NCBI GenBank assembly: GCA_026413225.1
Contig: CM048557.1
Span: 40,293,371 to 40,357,370, forward strand
Reading direction: 5' to 3'
DNA: 64,000 bases
From: Otis tarda
Lineage: Eukaryota; Chordata; Aves; Otidiformes; Otididae
Shown piece after piece: positions 13,261-58,900 of this stretch. The position numbers and the translations under genes are program-made. Positions within the stretch are counted from its first letter, which is position 1. Every line of letters starts with the position of its first letter. The notes beneath the pieces are model-generated. The model was not told the DNA's origin. It was given only the letters and a program-made list of their open reading frames with translations, and ran no database searches.

Positions 13261-16200
13261 AAGGGTGATCCCATATTGAGCACTACATTATAATAATAAA
13301 ATCCGCACTGCGTTGGATATCAGAAGCTGTTAATAAACATCTACTACAAAAACCAAAAGCGTGAAAAAGGTTGGGAATGGACTAAAATCACACAGTCCCC
13401 TGCTTTGCAGTTACCATGCGAATCACACAACACAAGGTCTGGCTACTGGATGGCTTAGAAAATCGGCAAAACTCTGACATTTTTGTCTGTGATCACTGGT
13501 TTGAGTTCATTCTAGGACGGTAACAGTTACCTGCCTGACTCCAAAGAGAGAGCTTGAGCTCTTTTGGGCAAATGCACCATTGTCCACATCATAAAATGAT
13601 GATAGCTACTTGGTAAAGTGATTTGAAAAGGGAAGCTAAGGCTTTGTCTGAACAGTGAGGTTGTGCCATTTTTTTTCAGATTTAGTTAAAGTGATTATTG
13701 TCTGGATCTAGTCATACTTGTATACCTATTTCTGTGTGAGTAGGGATTTAACCTCTGTAGCTATACGAGACTTTTGTGCTCATATAAATATGTTTACTCT
13801 AGAGGCTGTGCCTCCAATTTTACTGCTAAAAAGCAGCAGTTTAGCCAACAAAAGAATAAAAATATTGATAGAGTATTAGAGTAATCAGTTAATAATTTTG
13901 TCACCCTTAAGGCTATGAATATATGAATGAGTCTGTGCAAAACAAATTAGATGTGGAATATACGGATGATGATTTTAAATACCTGTGATAGCAGAATCAT
14001 TAAGCATTAAAATACTGCAATATTTATGATATTAGTTCTGCATCATCCACACCACCTAGCCTTTGCACTCTGTTGTGTCCTTCTGCAGAGCCAAGGAGAC
14101 ATTACCTTCGTAGACTGGCTGCTCCAACAGTGGAAGAGTTGGTAGGCAGTCTTCTTCCTTCTGCCTGAGCCTCCTTTTGAGCAAAAGCATCTAGCAGATC
14201 TACAGTAAATCTGGAAAGAGTGCAGGTCTGTGAGGTGCAAAAGGAACTGGGTGGATGCAAGGGGTTGAATAAGGGAGGGCAAAGGGCCCCAAGGATTGCC
14301 CTGCGCACCGGAGCCTCAGCCGCAAGATGCTTCCAGGCACAGGCATGTCAGCTTTGGCTTGAAGGCTGGGAAACAAGAAGCAGAAGAAATGATAGTTCTA
14401 GCGCAGTCACTGATACCTCTGTCCTCTTGATCAAAAGAGTAAATTATGTCATGCAGCCATGCTTTTTTTTTTTTTCATATAGCATTGTGAAGAATTTAAG
14501 TGCTATCACCCATCAGTGGCACACTAGTCTATTTACGTGTGCGGTTTTTTTTCCATTGAACTGCAAGATTGATTTCTCTATATTCATTGAGGTACTCCAC
14601 ATTTTGCATAACCTTAGGAGACGTACATGTGCAGTTTAATCTAATATACTATGAAACTACGTCCTACCTTGCCACGGTACTTTGTTAGCCACATGCTAGG
14701 AGATTTGTGCTGAATGAGGTCGGAAACCCATGGATCTGCCATGGCTAGCTCGTACCTGTTACGAGGACTTCAAGGGCTGTGCTTTTCCTCAGCAGCTAGC
14801 ATGGGAACTCTGTGACCTCTGAGGCAACTGTGGTTGTACTTGCAGGAAATCTGCATATTTACAAGTTCTTTAAATGTCTGATAAAAAGATTTCTTTGTAA
14901 ATGGATTGTAATGCCCACTTCACACACACAGGATAGCCTTTGCCTCCCACAGAACATCTCACATATGAGTGCATATTCTTTGAATGCATCCAAGTTGACC
15001 TGGAAAGGCAAGAAAACATTGCCTAGTATGCCTGCTTTTTCTTGGCTTTGAGTTCCAGATTACTGCTTTCTGCTCCCAAGTCATTCATTTACTTTCTTTG
15101 TCAGTTTGCCATCTACAAATGGAGTTAAATATAGAAACATAATGAAGGGCTGACTGAGAATATTGTACATTCCTGCATATTTTTGAATGTTTATTTTCCA
15201 AGTGTCATTAATTCCGTAAGAAAACTAAGATATAAGTCAGGATAATGTCTGGCTATGAAGGAACTCTCGTTTTGAGACTGCTTTTGGGGCTGATTGTTTT
15301 TTCATGTTAACTTGTTTTGAGCAAGCCAGTTCAGGTATCTAAATCTATTTTACCCCAGTTGTGAAGCATGAGCAGACAAGTGACTAACAGTCATAAATTT
15401 TCAGAAAAGGTATAAGTATTGCGCATCTCAGTAGCTGCGAATAGGGAAACAGAAATCTGGATATCCAGCAGTTTTACTTTTTGCTTTTTCCAGTTTCTAA
15501 ATATGGGTTTGTGATCCTAATCCTACAACTTTCTCTGAATTTCCTGAAATGTTGTGACCTTGAAAACAAACAGACTCAAATTTTTCCTTCATGTTTTACT
15601 GAGTTCTGAGAACAATAAGGGGTATTTTAATTTTAAATATATAATACTTTCTGATGATGTTTTGCTTATTTAATAGGAACTCTTCCAACTTTCCATTAAT
15701 GTATATACATATGCATTTTTTTCAGCAAGGGAGGCTGTTTTCAGGCCACAATGAATATGAAAAAGCTACTATCAGATTCAAAGCAGTTAATCTTGAACTA
15801 GCCCATTTTTTGGATGGAACTTCAGTGCACAAAACCTCCCATTAGGAACAAGGTAAGTCAAGTTCAGCCCAGGAACATCGAAAGTGCTCCTTATTAAGAG
15901 CTCCTATTTCCCCGTGAAAGACTACAGTCATTGTGTTTCTACTAGTAGGTCTCATTTTGCCTATTAGAGGTTTTCCAGTCTGAGGCGGTGAGCCAAATGC
16001 CTACTCTAAGTTTACGTCACTTTGTGCCATGAATATTCTTGACTGTGCATGTTTTTTAACATGCTTCCTTTTGACAGATTACAGAATAAGGCCTGTGGAT
16101 GTATACATTTTACATGAGCATGGGTTTGTAACATCACCTTAATTATTGTTTTCATTTCCTATTCATAACATCTGTAGTGATTATCTGTGGTGAGCACATA

Positions 16201-17407
16201 CAGAGATACGATGTCACAATCAAAAGTGCCAGGGTTAGACACCTCAGCGGTCCTTAGTTACTTGCTGAGAACCTTCAATCCTGTTTCAGAAGAAATCAGG
16301 AAGCCTGAGACACCTAGAAATCCTCAGGGATTCAGGCTTGCAAGCTCCTAATTCACTGAGAGATGCAATTAAGGACTCCAGCATGTGCCTTCTGGCAAAT
16401 CTGGCTACAGCAGTGCAATAACCACACTCCTGCCCCTTTTCCAGATGTGTCCCTGTGGCAGAGCTGGCAGAATGGAGCATCGCAGCTCTAATTCACAATC
16501 AGGTAAATTAATTTAAACATTAAGATAAAAATTGTGCTCAGATGCTTTTGAGTGTCAACTAGAAAAGTTGAAATGTTCTATTTTCATGCTGTTACAAGGC
16601 CAGTAACAAACAGCTGGGGGCTGAGATGAAAACATCTTAAACTGCTGCAGCTGTTTACTTGGTAAATGTGAGCCAGATCCCTCAAGACAATTTTTTTTTT
16701 TTTTTTTAAGAATATGCCAGTACACTTTCCACTTATTACATTTAGTGACCTAACTACTCAAAATTAACTCATGTTTCTGCATGCCTAAGTCAACAGTGGA
16801 ACCAAAATGAACTACTTGCTTTTGAAAGGGTAGTTATTAGGACTTTCTGAAAAGTCAGCCCCCACTAAAAGTGTAAGTGGTCGTCACCAATAAGTCACTA
16901 TTCATTTTGGAAGTTGTATTGGAAACTATTTAAGTTACAGTTGGCAAATGTATCATAAATCCCTATTGGAAAATAGTTTGTCTGGATAGAAATACTTCAA
17001 CAGAATCTGCCAATTTTTGACAAACTTTGGCAGCACACACGTGCTTGCAGACTTCGGTATTTGCCTTAAAGGCACGTTTTCATTGTGCCTGTTTTCCCTG
17101 TAGCTCCCCTGGTTGGCACACTGCCTGGCAGTTTCTGCAGCGTGAGGCCTCAGGCCCTCCAGGCTCACGGCAGAGCTAGACGCCCTAGGGTGTAGGACTT
17201 CAGTGCTTGGATGCCTAAGCAAAACATTTCATCTTACGGGACCTTTCAAAATAGCAACTTTTCAGTCCAAAACCTAAGTGGACTTTTTAAAAATTCTTAT
17301 TTGTGAACAGCTGATGTCCGAGTTTGTAGATGCGCCTAGTAAGGCAGCAAAATAGTTTAAACTTCTTACAATGTGTGCTCCCTGTTCTTCACCTGAGCAA
17401 AGCGAAG

Positions 17408-17517
17408 ATTCAGTGAGAAGCACAGACAAATACCAGCTCATTCAGCAGACCCTGATTTCGGCATTCAGTGAGAAGCACAGAGAAATATCAGCTCATTCAG
17501 CAGAGTCTGCTTTCGGC
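17408..17517 (+). repeat. Tandem duplication, 2 x 55 bp
   Basis: Two head-to-tail copies (17408-17462 and 17463-17517), both starting ATTCAGTGAGAAGCACAGA and ending TTTCGGC, with only a handful of differences by eye. A third copy begins (ATTCA) and then diverges. Confidence 0.9.
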
Positions 17518-18456
17518 ATTCACTTGCTTCAGTTGCTAGGAATGCACTAAGCAAAAAGCAAGGTAAAACTCAGCATGCCATTCAGGTGTCAAATTTGTCA
17601 CCACTGAAAAGTACCTGATCTACCAAGACAGTTCCTCTGGTTTACATTTGAACATTCCTATCAGCTTGACAGTCTGTTATGTGAACTTTTTTTCAGTCCA
17701 TTTTCCTTCAGAAATACAGCTTCAGTCTTTTTGCTTTATGCACATGCACAGTAAACCCCAGGAATATGAGACTTCTGGTTCAGACGCCATAGGTCTGATC
17801 ATGAGGTAGAAGGTGGCCAGTGCAGTATGTGCCTGGCTTCCTTTGTTGTTAAAATAAATTATAGCCTATATTCCTGGGGAAAAAAAAAAAATTAAAAATT
17901 AGTATCTCCAGGAAAGTGATAAGTTGAGCAAAGTTTGGGTGTTGAACAGCTACAGGGACAGGGCTCTGGTTTATCTGCATAAAGCAAGCTTCTCCAGGAT
18001 GTCAGTGTTTTGGTAGACCTATCTTAATAATACTGCACTGCAATCCATAATTACTCAACTCTGAACTTTCTCCCTATGTCTTATGGACTGAAGTAGTACA
18101 TGGGGGTAACTTGTCTAGTGATTAATTCTTAAAATGTGCCTAGGAGTTTTCTTTATTTTTCCTTTCTCTCTAATTTCATGGAACACCAAGTATGTGTTCC
18201 CATTAGTCCAGTAAGAATTTGGGGTTTCTTTTCAGCTTATTAGCATCATCCATGCCACCTCTATGACTTCATTGTCCAGGATAAATTCAGGTGTGCAGAA
18301 AAGGTGTTGACCTGATTTGTTCAACCCCTCAAACAAAAAGAGACTGTTGTTGACACAAAAACCTGACAGTTATTGCCTTGCCATGAGGTCAGAATTTACA
18401 ACTTTCTAACCACTGGAGAGGCGAGATTCTACCAAAGCTTTTCAGCAGTGAGGTGT

Positions 18457-18495
18457 AGAGGGGAAAGAGGAGGGAGGAGGAAGAAAAGAGGAAGG
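18457..18495 (+). repeat. Uninterrupted 39-nt purine tract
   Basis: Only A and G on the plus strand over 39 bases, with multiple GGA and GAGG units. It may adopt triplex or G-rich structures. Confidence 0.75.
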
Positions 18496-21418
18496 CAGAA
18501 TATCCAACTAGTTTTGAAGAGGTCCTGCTAAGCTGACAATAAGGAGGTCTAATGTAGTTGCTGAGACAACGGGAGACAAGGCCCACTGACAGGAATGGCC
18601 TTCCATCCTACGACATGAAGGTGTGGATGGTGGTCACACATGGCTGAGCAGCTGCATTAGAGTTGAGCTGTACAAGTTGTGTAAGTGCATGCTTTTTGCT
18701 CACCTTATTTGCCAGTTAGTTAAACTACCTTGACAAGATACTGGATAAAGAAAGTGTATCTGAATGAATAAAGAAGATAATAGAAGTGAAAATGGCAACT
18801 GAAAATACATCAGAAGTTGTAGCTTCTAAATACATATTGACTACTACTTCCACAGCTAAGCTTTGACAGAAAAAAAACGTATCTACAGATGTATGATTGT
18901 GTGTGTACGTGTGCTTGATATGCATATGATACACAGTATCACAGCAGAAAAGGAAATACCATCAATAGATCCTCAGGTTGATATTTATGTGCGCATAACC
19001 ATTGTTGGTGATGCATGCACAGGAACTGTCGGCTTAATGGAAAATGTAAAGGCCATGGAAACCTTACTACAGAGCAGCCTACCATTTCTTTTCCCTGAGT
19101 AAAATGAGCAAAGGAAAATCATGTAGAGCAACACAATCCCAGATTTGCTTCAGTACACTTTGATGCTGATGTATCTGGAAGAGCAAGTTTCCATTCAGGC
19201 TCTGAGTTTGGAATCAGTGAATTCATCTGTCTGGCTGAACTGCAAACAGTTCAAATTTCACAGTGCAACATTTTTGAACAGCAGCAGGGAAAATTTTAAT
19301 TTATTATATTGGCTAATGGCAGATTCTTTTTTTGAAAAGCAATGAATATTTGTGTAACGAGTTCCTTAAAGCAACGAAGCAGGATTCAGTGCTCAAACAA
19401 AACAGGCACAGGAAAGAAAAAAAGTGTAATATGCCTCTAGTAATAAAACAAGAGTTCCTTTGAAATCATGTTTTGTAGCTACTGAGAAAGTTTCTCAAAG
19501 TCATACTTTATTTATACTTTTGTCTCTGCTCTGTTGGCAGTTTATCAAAAGTGCTCCATGAGATTAAATATGTTTACCAACACAGGTCTGTGCTTAGCAA
19601 ACCTTTGTGCATGCTAAGCATTGTTATGGCAGAAATCAGCAGATGATGAGGTTTAGTTTAAGTACTCAATGTCCTTCCTTCATTAAAAGTTACGCTGGTT
19701 TTAGTTTCTTAGAGATGCTGTTGCGAGCTGCAAAGCAGTTTGCTTTCTCTTTTTCATCTCCTGACTAGTGCCCACACTTGTGAACAGAGTGCCAGTATGC
19801 TATTTGATATTTTTGAGAATTTAACTGTGTAGCTCAAAATTATCTTTCCTCAAGGGTTGGTACACTAATTGTAAATAAAACCAAACCATTAATAAAATCC
19901 TGACGTACCTAAATTGATCACTATGAAAGCAGAGCTCTAAATCTCTCTTACTGTTTAACGCAGAGGAATGAGACAACAAAATTAAGGCTCTTCTGTGAGG
20001 TCATGGCTCTTTATGGAGTCATATCAGCATCTGAACAAAGTCTATATGATTCTAATAATTCTCTTCAATTTCCTTTTAGAAAAGTTAGTTAATTTGGATT
20101 GACTCTTGGAGCTGTTAAAGAACAGAATATAATCTTTATATAGCTGTGTGTCCACCGCTGCACCTTTAAGTAGACTTGCTTTTATACCTACATACATAGA
20201 TACACTTTTACTGACAGAAATTTGATAATCAGCCTGAGTCATTTTTTATGTTTATTTTACAGCTCACTCAAGGTTAAGAATAAGGCTGAATGAAACAATG
20301 CCCAATTATTAGCCAAATTCAGCCTTGTAGGAAAGTCCTAACTGAAAATACAGACATTACAGCATGGCAGAAAAGTCAACAGAGTCGAACTTTGCCCAAC
20401 CAGAGTTGTTTCAGAACATCTTACACAGCCAGCGTCATCACAGAGCTGCCTTCAGGGCCCAGCTGAAGTGGAAAATTATATTTTTTTTTTGGCAGTGGTA
20501 ATACAGAAAAAGAGGTGAGGAGGAAGAAGAAGAGATTTATAAGTAATTTTTCACAATAATTTTTAATTTTCTATAAAATACACTTTTTCTGTTTGAATAA
20601 AGGTGTCTTTTCTTCATTTCTTCTACAGTAGACACTATCTATCTGTCCAGTAGAGGTGCAAAATAAGTAAAATTCAGCTGGCTTTGGTCATGTTATGTAT
20701 CTGGCATATACTTCCTCTGGACAAAGTCTTCTTTGAGGAAAGAGTGGATTTATCTGATGAAAAGCTCATGATTGTAACAGATTTGATCAGTAGAGGTTTA
20801 TCGTATACGGCTCTTATCATTGCCTCTCATCCCATGTGTCTCTTCTTTTTTTAATCTCTCTTCCAGTACCTGTATATCAACTGTTTTTTTTTTTCCAGAA
20901 AGAGCCTGTGGCATACGACAATTTTCAGCTTGACACTGAGTTACTCTAGCACATGTTTTACAGTGCAGCCTGAACCTCTCTCACAGTTAAAGCTAAATGG
21001 GTGAGTGCTGGAACACTAAGTAATTGTTAGAAATGAAAATTATTATCTTTGAAGTTTTCAAGGGAAGGAGGGTGGGAGGGATCCATATTACCTTGTCAGC
21101 TCAATGGAACTCAGTGGAAAAGCAGAAGCAGCACATTTCTCTAAAATCTAAATTCCCATTAATTTCACTGGTGTAAAATTGGTGTACTCAACCTCCCCAC
21201 TCTCCCAGTATGTTTCAAAACTGAACTTATGATGTAAGATCAATCCAAGTAGGTTCTTACAAAGTGTGTTTTATAGGTACGCAGGTTAGCTGGCCGCATT
21301 TTCCTACCTACCTCCACATGGTTTTCTTAATGATCAACTAACTCCACCTACTTCTGATACCATTCCAGGGATATTTTAAATAGAAAGATTAATCAAAAGA
21401 ACCTGTTTTAATAAGACT

Positions 21419-21424
21419 TTTATT
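21419..21424 (-). terminator. PRKD1: Distal poly(A) signal AATAAA of PRKD1
   Basis: A canonical hexamer on the minus strand, in the order expected after the PRKD1 stop and giving a 3' UTR of about 0.75 kb. Cleavage would fall some 10-30 nt beyond, near 21390-21410. No transcript data support it here. Confidence 0.5.
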
Positions 21425-22122
21425 GAAAACATACACAAAGTCAACAAGTTATTCAGCTTCTGAATGTACATATTAGAGAATATTCATATTAGAGAAGAAT
21501 ATTTTAATAAAAGGGGAAATAAAACCAACATATGCTGCAGTTTACATTACTAAGGCATTTAGGCTTAAGAGCAAGTTATACTGTGCATATGTGTGTGTGT
21601 ATCTATATACACAAACACACAAACATATACACACAGGTTATCTGATTTGAAACTGTACAGTGCTATGCAATTCGTTATTTTTTGCTTTTTCTATTTTTTC
21701 GACACTAAATAAAGCTTTTGTCCAAACGGTAGAAGTTGTTCACAGAACAGCAGTTATAATCTACTCTTCAAGAGTTTGCTTACAATTACAATACTAATGA
21801 TGCACAAAAAACCCTCCAGATCTTTATGGGAAAGTTCTCTCTTACCAAAAATGAGGCTCAAGTAAGAAAAACACTAGTTTGCAAAGGCACCGTGGAGACA
21901 GGTTTTAATATATTAAATACAACATGAATCATTCACAATAACAAGTTTAGTGTTTCTGGGAACTTTTGTAAATACAACACAGTTGGTCACACAAAAATGT
22001 TTCTGTTGATTTGTCTTGGCAACTCAGATACATCAACAGTGTAACAGCATAACAGCTTTGTTCCCATCTGACAGAAAATAATGGCAGTTCTGCAAGGCAA
22101 ACGTTAAACCTGGCCGTATGTA

Positions 22123-22128
22123 TTTATT
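22123..22128 (-). terminator. PRKD1: Possible proximal poly(A) signal AATAAA
   Basis: A canonical hexamer about 40 nt past the stop codon. If used it would give a 3' UTR of only about 60 nt and remove everything beyond. It may be chance in AT-rich sequence. Confidence 0.25.
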
Positions 22129-22166
22129 AATTCCACAGTGTTTTGACAGATTATAGGGGATGCAAC

Positions 22167-54257
<32,091 letters not shown>

Positions 54258-55851
54258 TCATATTCACATATTCACATCTCAAGAATAGTAGTAAGTCATA
54301 TGTCATAAAAAAGTAATGTAAGTGCTTTTACACACTAATAGAACAGGTAACATACCCTCTCTCAGACTGCTTTTGAAAAACTGGAATGCTATCAGACAAC
54401 ACCTTTGCCAACACTACTATCACACATTTCACACTGTGGCTGAAATAGGTTTTTATTCTAAAAAAAATCAGGGTTTTTTTATTACCAAAATTAAAATATT
54501 CACCAAAGATTTCTCAGAAAAGCATTTTGTGTTCCGCTAAAAATACAAGCCATTTTTACCTCTCTTATTTTCTGTTTTATATCAAAGGCAACTTTGAAAG
54601 CATGTATTTTTTGTATAACCATTAAGAAAATTATTACCTTATTCTATGTGCATGCAGGTTTTTTATAGAAAACAAATTAGTATTTTCCATCCACTTTATA
54701 ATTTTTCCTATCACTAACCTTACCACATTTAGATTATGCACAACAGATCACAACACATATTTAAATGCATATATAAAAATATGTATGAAGTGAGACACAC
54801 AGTCTAAGATATGGACTCAAAAGAATTCCTGAAAGAAACAAGCTACCGTATTTTCTTTACTAAATTCATTTAGATGTAAATATGGTCATTACCCCAGAAA
54901 ACAACTGAACCAGAAAACTGCCTTCTCCTAAGAACCGCCCTTGAGAAACAACCAAACTGCACCCACAGTTAACAGGGAAAGGAGAAAAAGTGACAAGACA
55001 CAGTTCAATCATTTAAAACTCAGCACCTTCTTGCCATCATCTGCAAATAAGCTGATAACTGAAGGCTAGAAAATGAGCCACTCCCCAGTGCGCCTGCACT
55101 GTTCAAAAAGTGGTAGTAGCTGAAATTTCAGATTGGCCTAACTTGAAAAACTGTTCTGTTCCAAACTAATAATGTTATAGGAAATTCTGCATCTGAGAAG
55201 GCTGATTGATTATTATTTCCTGGTCATCAAAATATAAAAATACATTTCTGTATGCTTCTGTCTACTTATATGTATGCTGTCATCTCATTATTGTGTAGAG
55301 AATAGGGACAATTTTGGCCAAGATTGATGCTAGTTCAGTCTCAGTGCAGTGCCTCGCAAGTTAGACATCCTCAGCCCTATGCTATGGTCAGATATCGAGC
55401 TCTGAATTTGCTCTTCAGTGCTCGTAACAAGAACAATTAAACATGTGACACACATGACATTTTAATATAAGTATTTTCTTTTTGAATAAAGTAATTCCTT
55501 AATGATTTGCCTTAATTCTAATCATTACCTGCAAGGCTTTAGTCACAACACTTTGCTGTCTTTGTCTTGAATATGGACATCTGTTGTACTTTTCACATGC
55601 AGTGACACTATTCTCTTAAAGTGTACTTCAATTGAAAAGGAATAAGAATTTCTAAGGCGAAAGAGTTCTGTTGTTTGCTTTCATTATGTCAATGCAACAA
55701 ATTAATGTTTCAGTTCACTGTTCTTGCCACTAGAGCTATTTCTTTACAATCTTACTCTTGTCTGAAGTACAAGTGATCCAAGTATCTCCCAACATTATGA
55801 TCTCTTTTAGAACCTAATAATCTAATTTGTATTGTCATTCTTTGCCTTCAT

Positions 55852-55909
55852 TTTCCAAATTATTGTCAAATAAAAAATTATTTCCAAATTATTGTCAAAT
55901 TAAAAAAGC
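55852..55909 (+). repeat. Tandem duplication, 2 x 29 bp
   Basis: Two adjacent copies starting TTTCCAAATTATTGTCAAAT (55852 and 55881), followed by A-rich sequence, with one or two differences. Confidence 0.85.
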
Positions 55910-58900
55910 TTTTCAAAAGTCCAAATTATTTACATGTAGTTAACCTCACGTTCAAAGGATTTTAGAAAACTGGTTTGGCCTCATTTTCCTCACCAAATGC
56001 CTTGTAGGTTTTAGGAACTTCAGTAGTATTGCTGAAATGTACTGAGACTAATCTTGGCACTTACATGATTAACAGAGAGAAATCGGCTTCCCTACAGCTT
56101 TGCCTCTGACCACTGAGATGTGCTGCCTAGATGATGTCTGATCAAATCTCAGATGTGCTACAGCACAGGCTGGGGACAAATTATTTGCTATATTTTTTGC
56201 TTTTTCAGTTTGATGGAGAGTTTTTCAGTTTTAACATGCCAGTATCTGCTTCCAGATGATTCTGAGAAAATGTTAGTTCGGACAAAAAGTGAATTCTGTG
56301 TGCTCTACATTGGCTCAATCCTTTCTGAAAGATAATACTGCAACAGTCATTCATCACACCATCAGCTTTGATCAAATAGCTACTTACCTTCAATTAAGCT
56401 TTTTTACTGTTGTTCATTAAACTTGTTTCTAAAATTCTATTGGTCAATGCACACTTATAATTTCTGAAGGATTTACTTCAAGTCTCACTTCACATGGCTG
56501 CTGAGTACTGTCAGAGAATTGGGTGATTAACTACATTTTTGCTAGTAATTTAGAACTGTTCTCTACAGTTCAAGTAGAAATGGATAGTAAACAAAAGGTA
56601 AAGCATTAGAAGACCTAGCGCAGGATGTCAGTCTTCAAGACTGGTCCTCACCTTAATTTTTTAATGTTATTTTAATATTGAAACTGCTACTTATATTTCT
56701 GTTAAAAATAATGTACTGAGAATGAATAACAAGCTCAATAACAAATGAACACAAAAATTTCACCATCTTCACCTTAAAACAAAGTGAAATGAAATAGGTA
56801 GGCCTAAACTCACTGTAACAAATTCTTTGTAGGCAGTATCTCTCAGCTTTTTCTATTCACAGTCATATTTACAGAAAATGTATGTCACCTTCTCTTTGCC
56901 ATTCTGCAAGCACTGGACTACTACGCAATAACAGCATAACACATCAAGTAACACACCAGCAATTCTTAATTTACAGTGTCTTCTGGTCAAGTAAGAGGTA
57001 AAGTTGAGTTTCACCTTCTCCCATACCAGCAGTCATAGATCTGGTCTCTCTCCTGCAGGTCCAGGCCTAATATGATGGACTTGCACTCCTTCCCTCTTCC
57101 AGTTGGAGGCGATATGACCCTCTGCTTCTGCTCACAGGCAGGAAGCGAAGGGAAGCTGGTGACAGAAGACTCATGGCAACAGCAGCCAGAACGGTCACTC
57201 CACACCTCTCAGATGACTGACCGATTGGGAAAAGGAATACCTCCTCCATCTTGTTAATGACAAGCTTCTCCTCCCATTATCTTCCAAAACTCCTGACAAT
57301 ACTCCTCAACTTCAACTTCCAGCACTCACAGCATCAGACAGATGCCACAATTTAAAGCCCTTGAAATAAAAGGAAACCAGGAACTATCCTATTTTCACTG
57401 CAAAAGCAAGAATCTCTTCCACAAAGCACCACCTTCTTCAGCCAGTGTGCCTGGTTTGTTAGAAAGATAAATTTCTTTTTCCTGGTAGTCAGCCAGACTA
57501 CTGACTCAGCAAATCTGGAAACTTCCCAGGAAATGATTGCTTAACTGGATTACACCATGGAAACTAACAGCCTGCGCTGCTCCAAACACTAAACAGTCCT
57601 TCAGAACAATCATCCCAGCAAGGTAATCTATACTTTAACAGCTCAGAATATGATTTTCCAAGTGACAGCAAACACAAAGAAACATGTGCACGTATTTAAC
57701 TCTAAGGATGTCCAAAAAAGCCAGTGACACTGATCACATCCAGAGACTTAACTCAATTATGCCTTAAACCATGAGAATATCTAATAGAATCCAGTGTTTG
57801 CTTACTCGTTTATTTTGAAAAACGGTGGGGTTTTTTTTAATTCCAAGCAGGAAGAGGGGCCAAGCTTTTCCCCAACATGGGGCATTCTGCACAACTCTTT
57901 TCAAATGATGTCTTGCCCCTCCTTCTTGTTCAATTTCTTCAAGTTTTTGCAACATACTGAAGCTACTCATGGTTTATCTGGTGAGTGTTGTCAAAAACCA
58001 TTCAAGGACACCACAAGTTTGTCTACAGTAGCCAGAAGCACAAAGTCATTGTGTAGAACCCCATCATAGCAGGAAGGAGACAGTCCTCCATACAACTGTT
58101 ACCCCAAAGGTAAAATCCCTCAGCAGGAGATCCCTCCATCTGTGTTTTTACTTTGTCCAAATCCATTGTGAAATACAATGAACTCAAATAAATATGGATT
58201 CCCTTCCAATGGATTCAGTAGTTCTCATCACCTGGGTGAGTTTGCCTGTCTTCTAGCATCACTTCTATCCCTCCCAGGCACAGAAATCAAAGAAACTTTA
58301 GTGAGATGCTGCAGGGACTAATGGGAAGCAATAAAAGCTGACTACTGGGATGCAGAGTTGGCCTCTTGGGAACAAAGACAAGGAAGAACCCTGCAATCCA
58401 GTTGCACAGGCTAGCCTAAACCATAAAACAGACTGCCCTTTGCCTGACTTCTTTTAAAAAGTTTCAACAGTTCCACTAAAAATGTCCCAGGGATTCTGAC
58501 AAAACTCTACTGAAGAGCTTCATGTTCTAGAAGAGTTAGAAAATAAATACTCCAATTTTGGCATTTGATCATCTTATTTTAAGTCATGCTTGTGGAAACA
58601 CATTCAAGTCAGTAAACTTCACTCAGAAGAGAAGAGGCTACACATCCTATACTCTCCTAAATATATAATTTTTCAAAACTGTTCACAAAGAAGTGCTAAC
58701 CTTTTGCAGGCTCAGTATCTAAAAAGTACTGTGACATTATTCCTGTACTTTACACCAAAATAGTAAACCAAAAACGACACAAATATTCCTACATTCTTGA
58801 AATGTTTGCCTTAACAAAAGAAGCAAACTATAATGAATTAGGTTTATTTACGACCGAGAAAAGTGATGTATATTTCAAAAAACCAAGCAGCAATAACTGT

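Larger units (their letters stand above)
13261..21399. other. Intergenic DNA between CpG patch and PRKD1 3' end
   Basis: Mostly unique AT-rich sequence. It contains a 17-base T run (16691-16707), a 55-bp tandem duplication (17408-17517), a purine tract (18457-18495) and three plus-strand intervals with good acceptor and donor pairs that are described as a candidate noncoding transcript in the findings. No protein-coding gene is recognisable. Confidence 0.5.
21400..22166 (-). other. PRKD1: PRKD1 3' untranslated region (inferred extent)
   Basis: Untranslated sequence after the TAA stop, read toward lower coordinates. A canonical AATAAA lies at 21419-21424 on the minus strand, about 745 nt past the stop. 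The transcript end near 21400 is inferred from that signal. A second AATAAA at 22123-22128, about 40 nt past the stop, could give a very short 3' UTR. A TG/CA-rich stretch at about 21586-21635 can fold back on itself. Confidence 0.6.

Noticed and set aside
12975-13283. Opposed 98- and 102-codon frames through the CpG patch
   Set aside because: Low-complexity Gly/Pro/Ala/Arg sequence on both strands, typical of a CpG island, with no domain or conserved motif.
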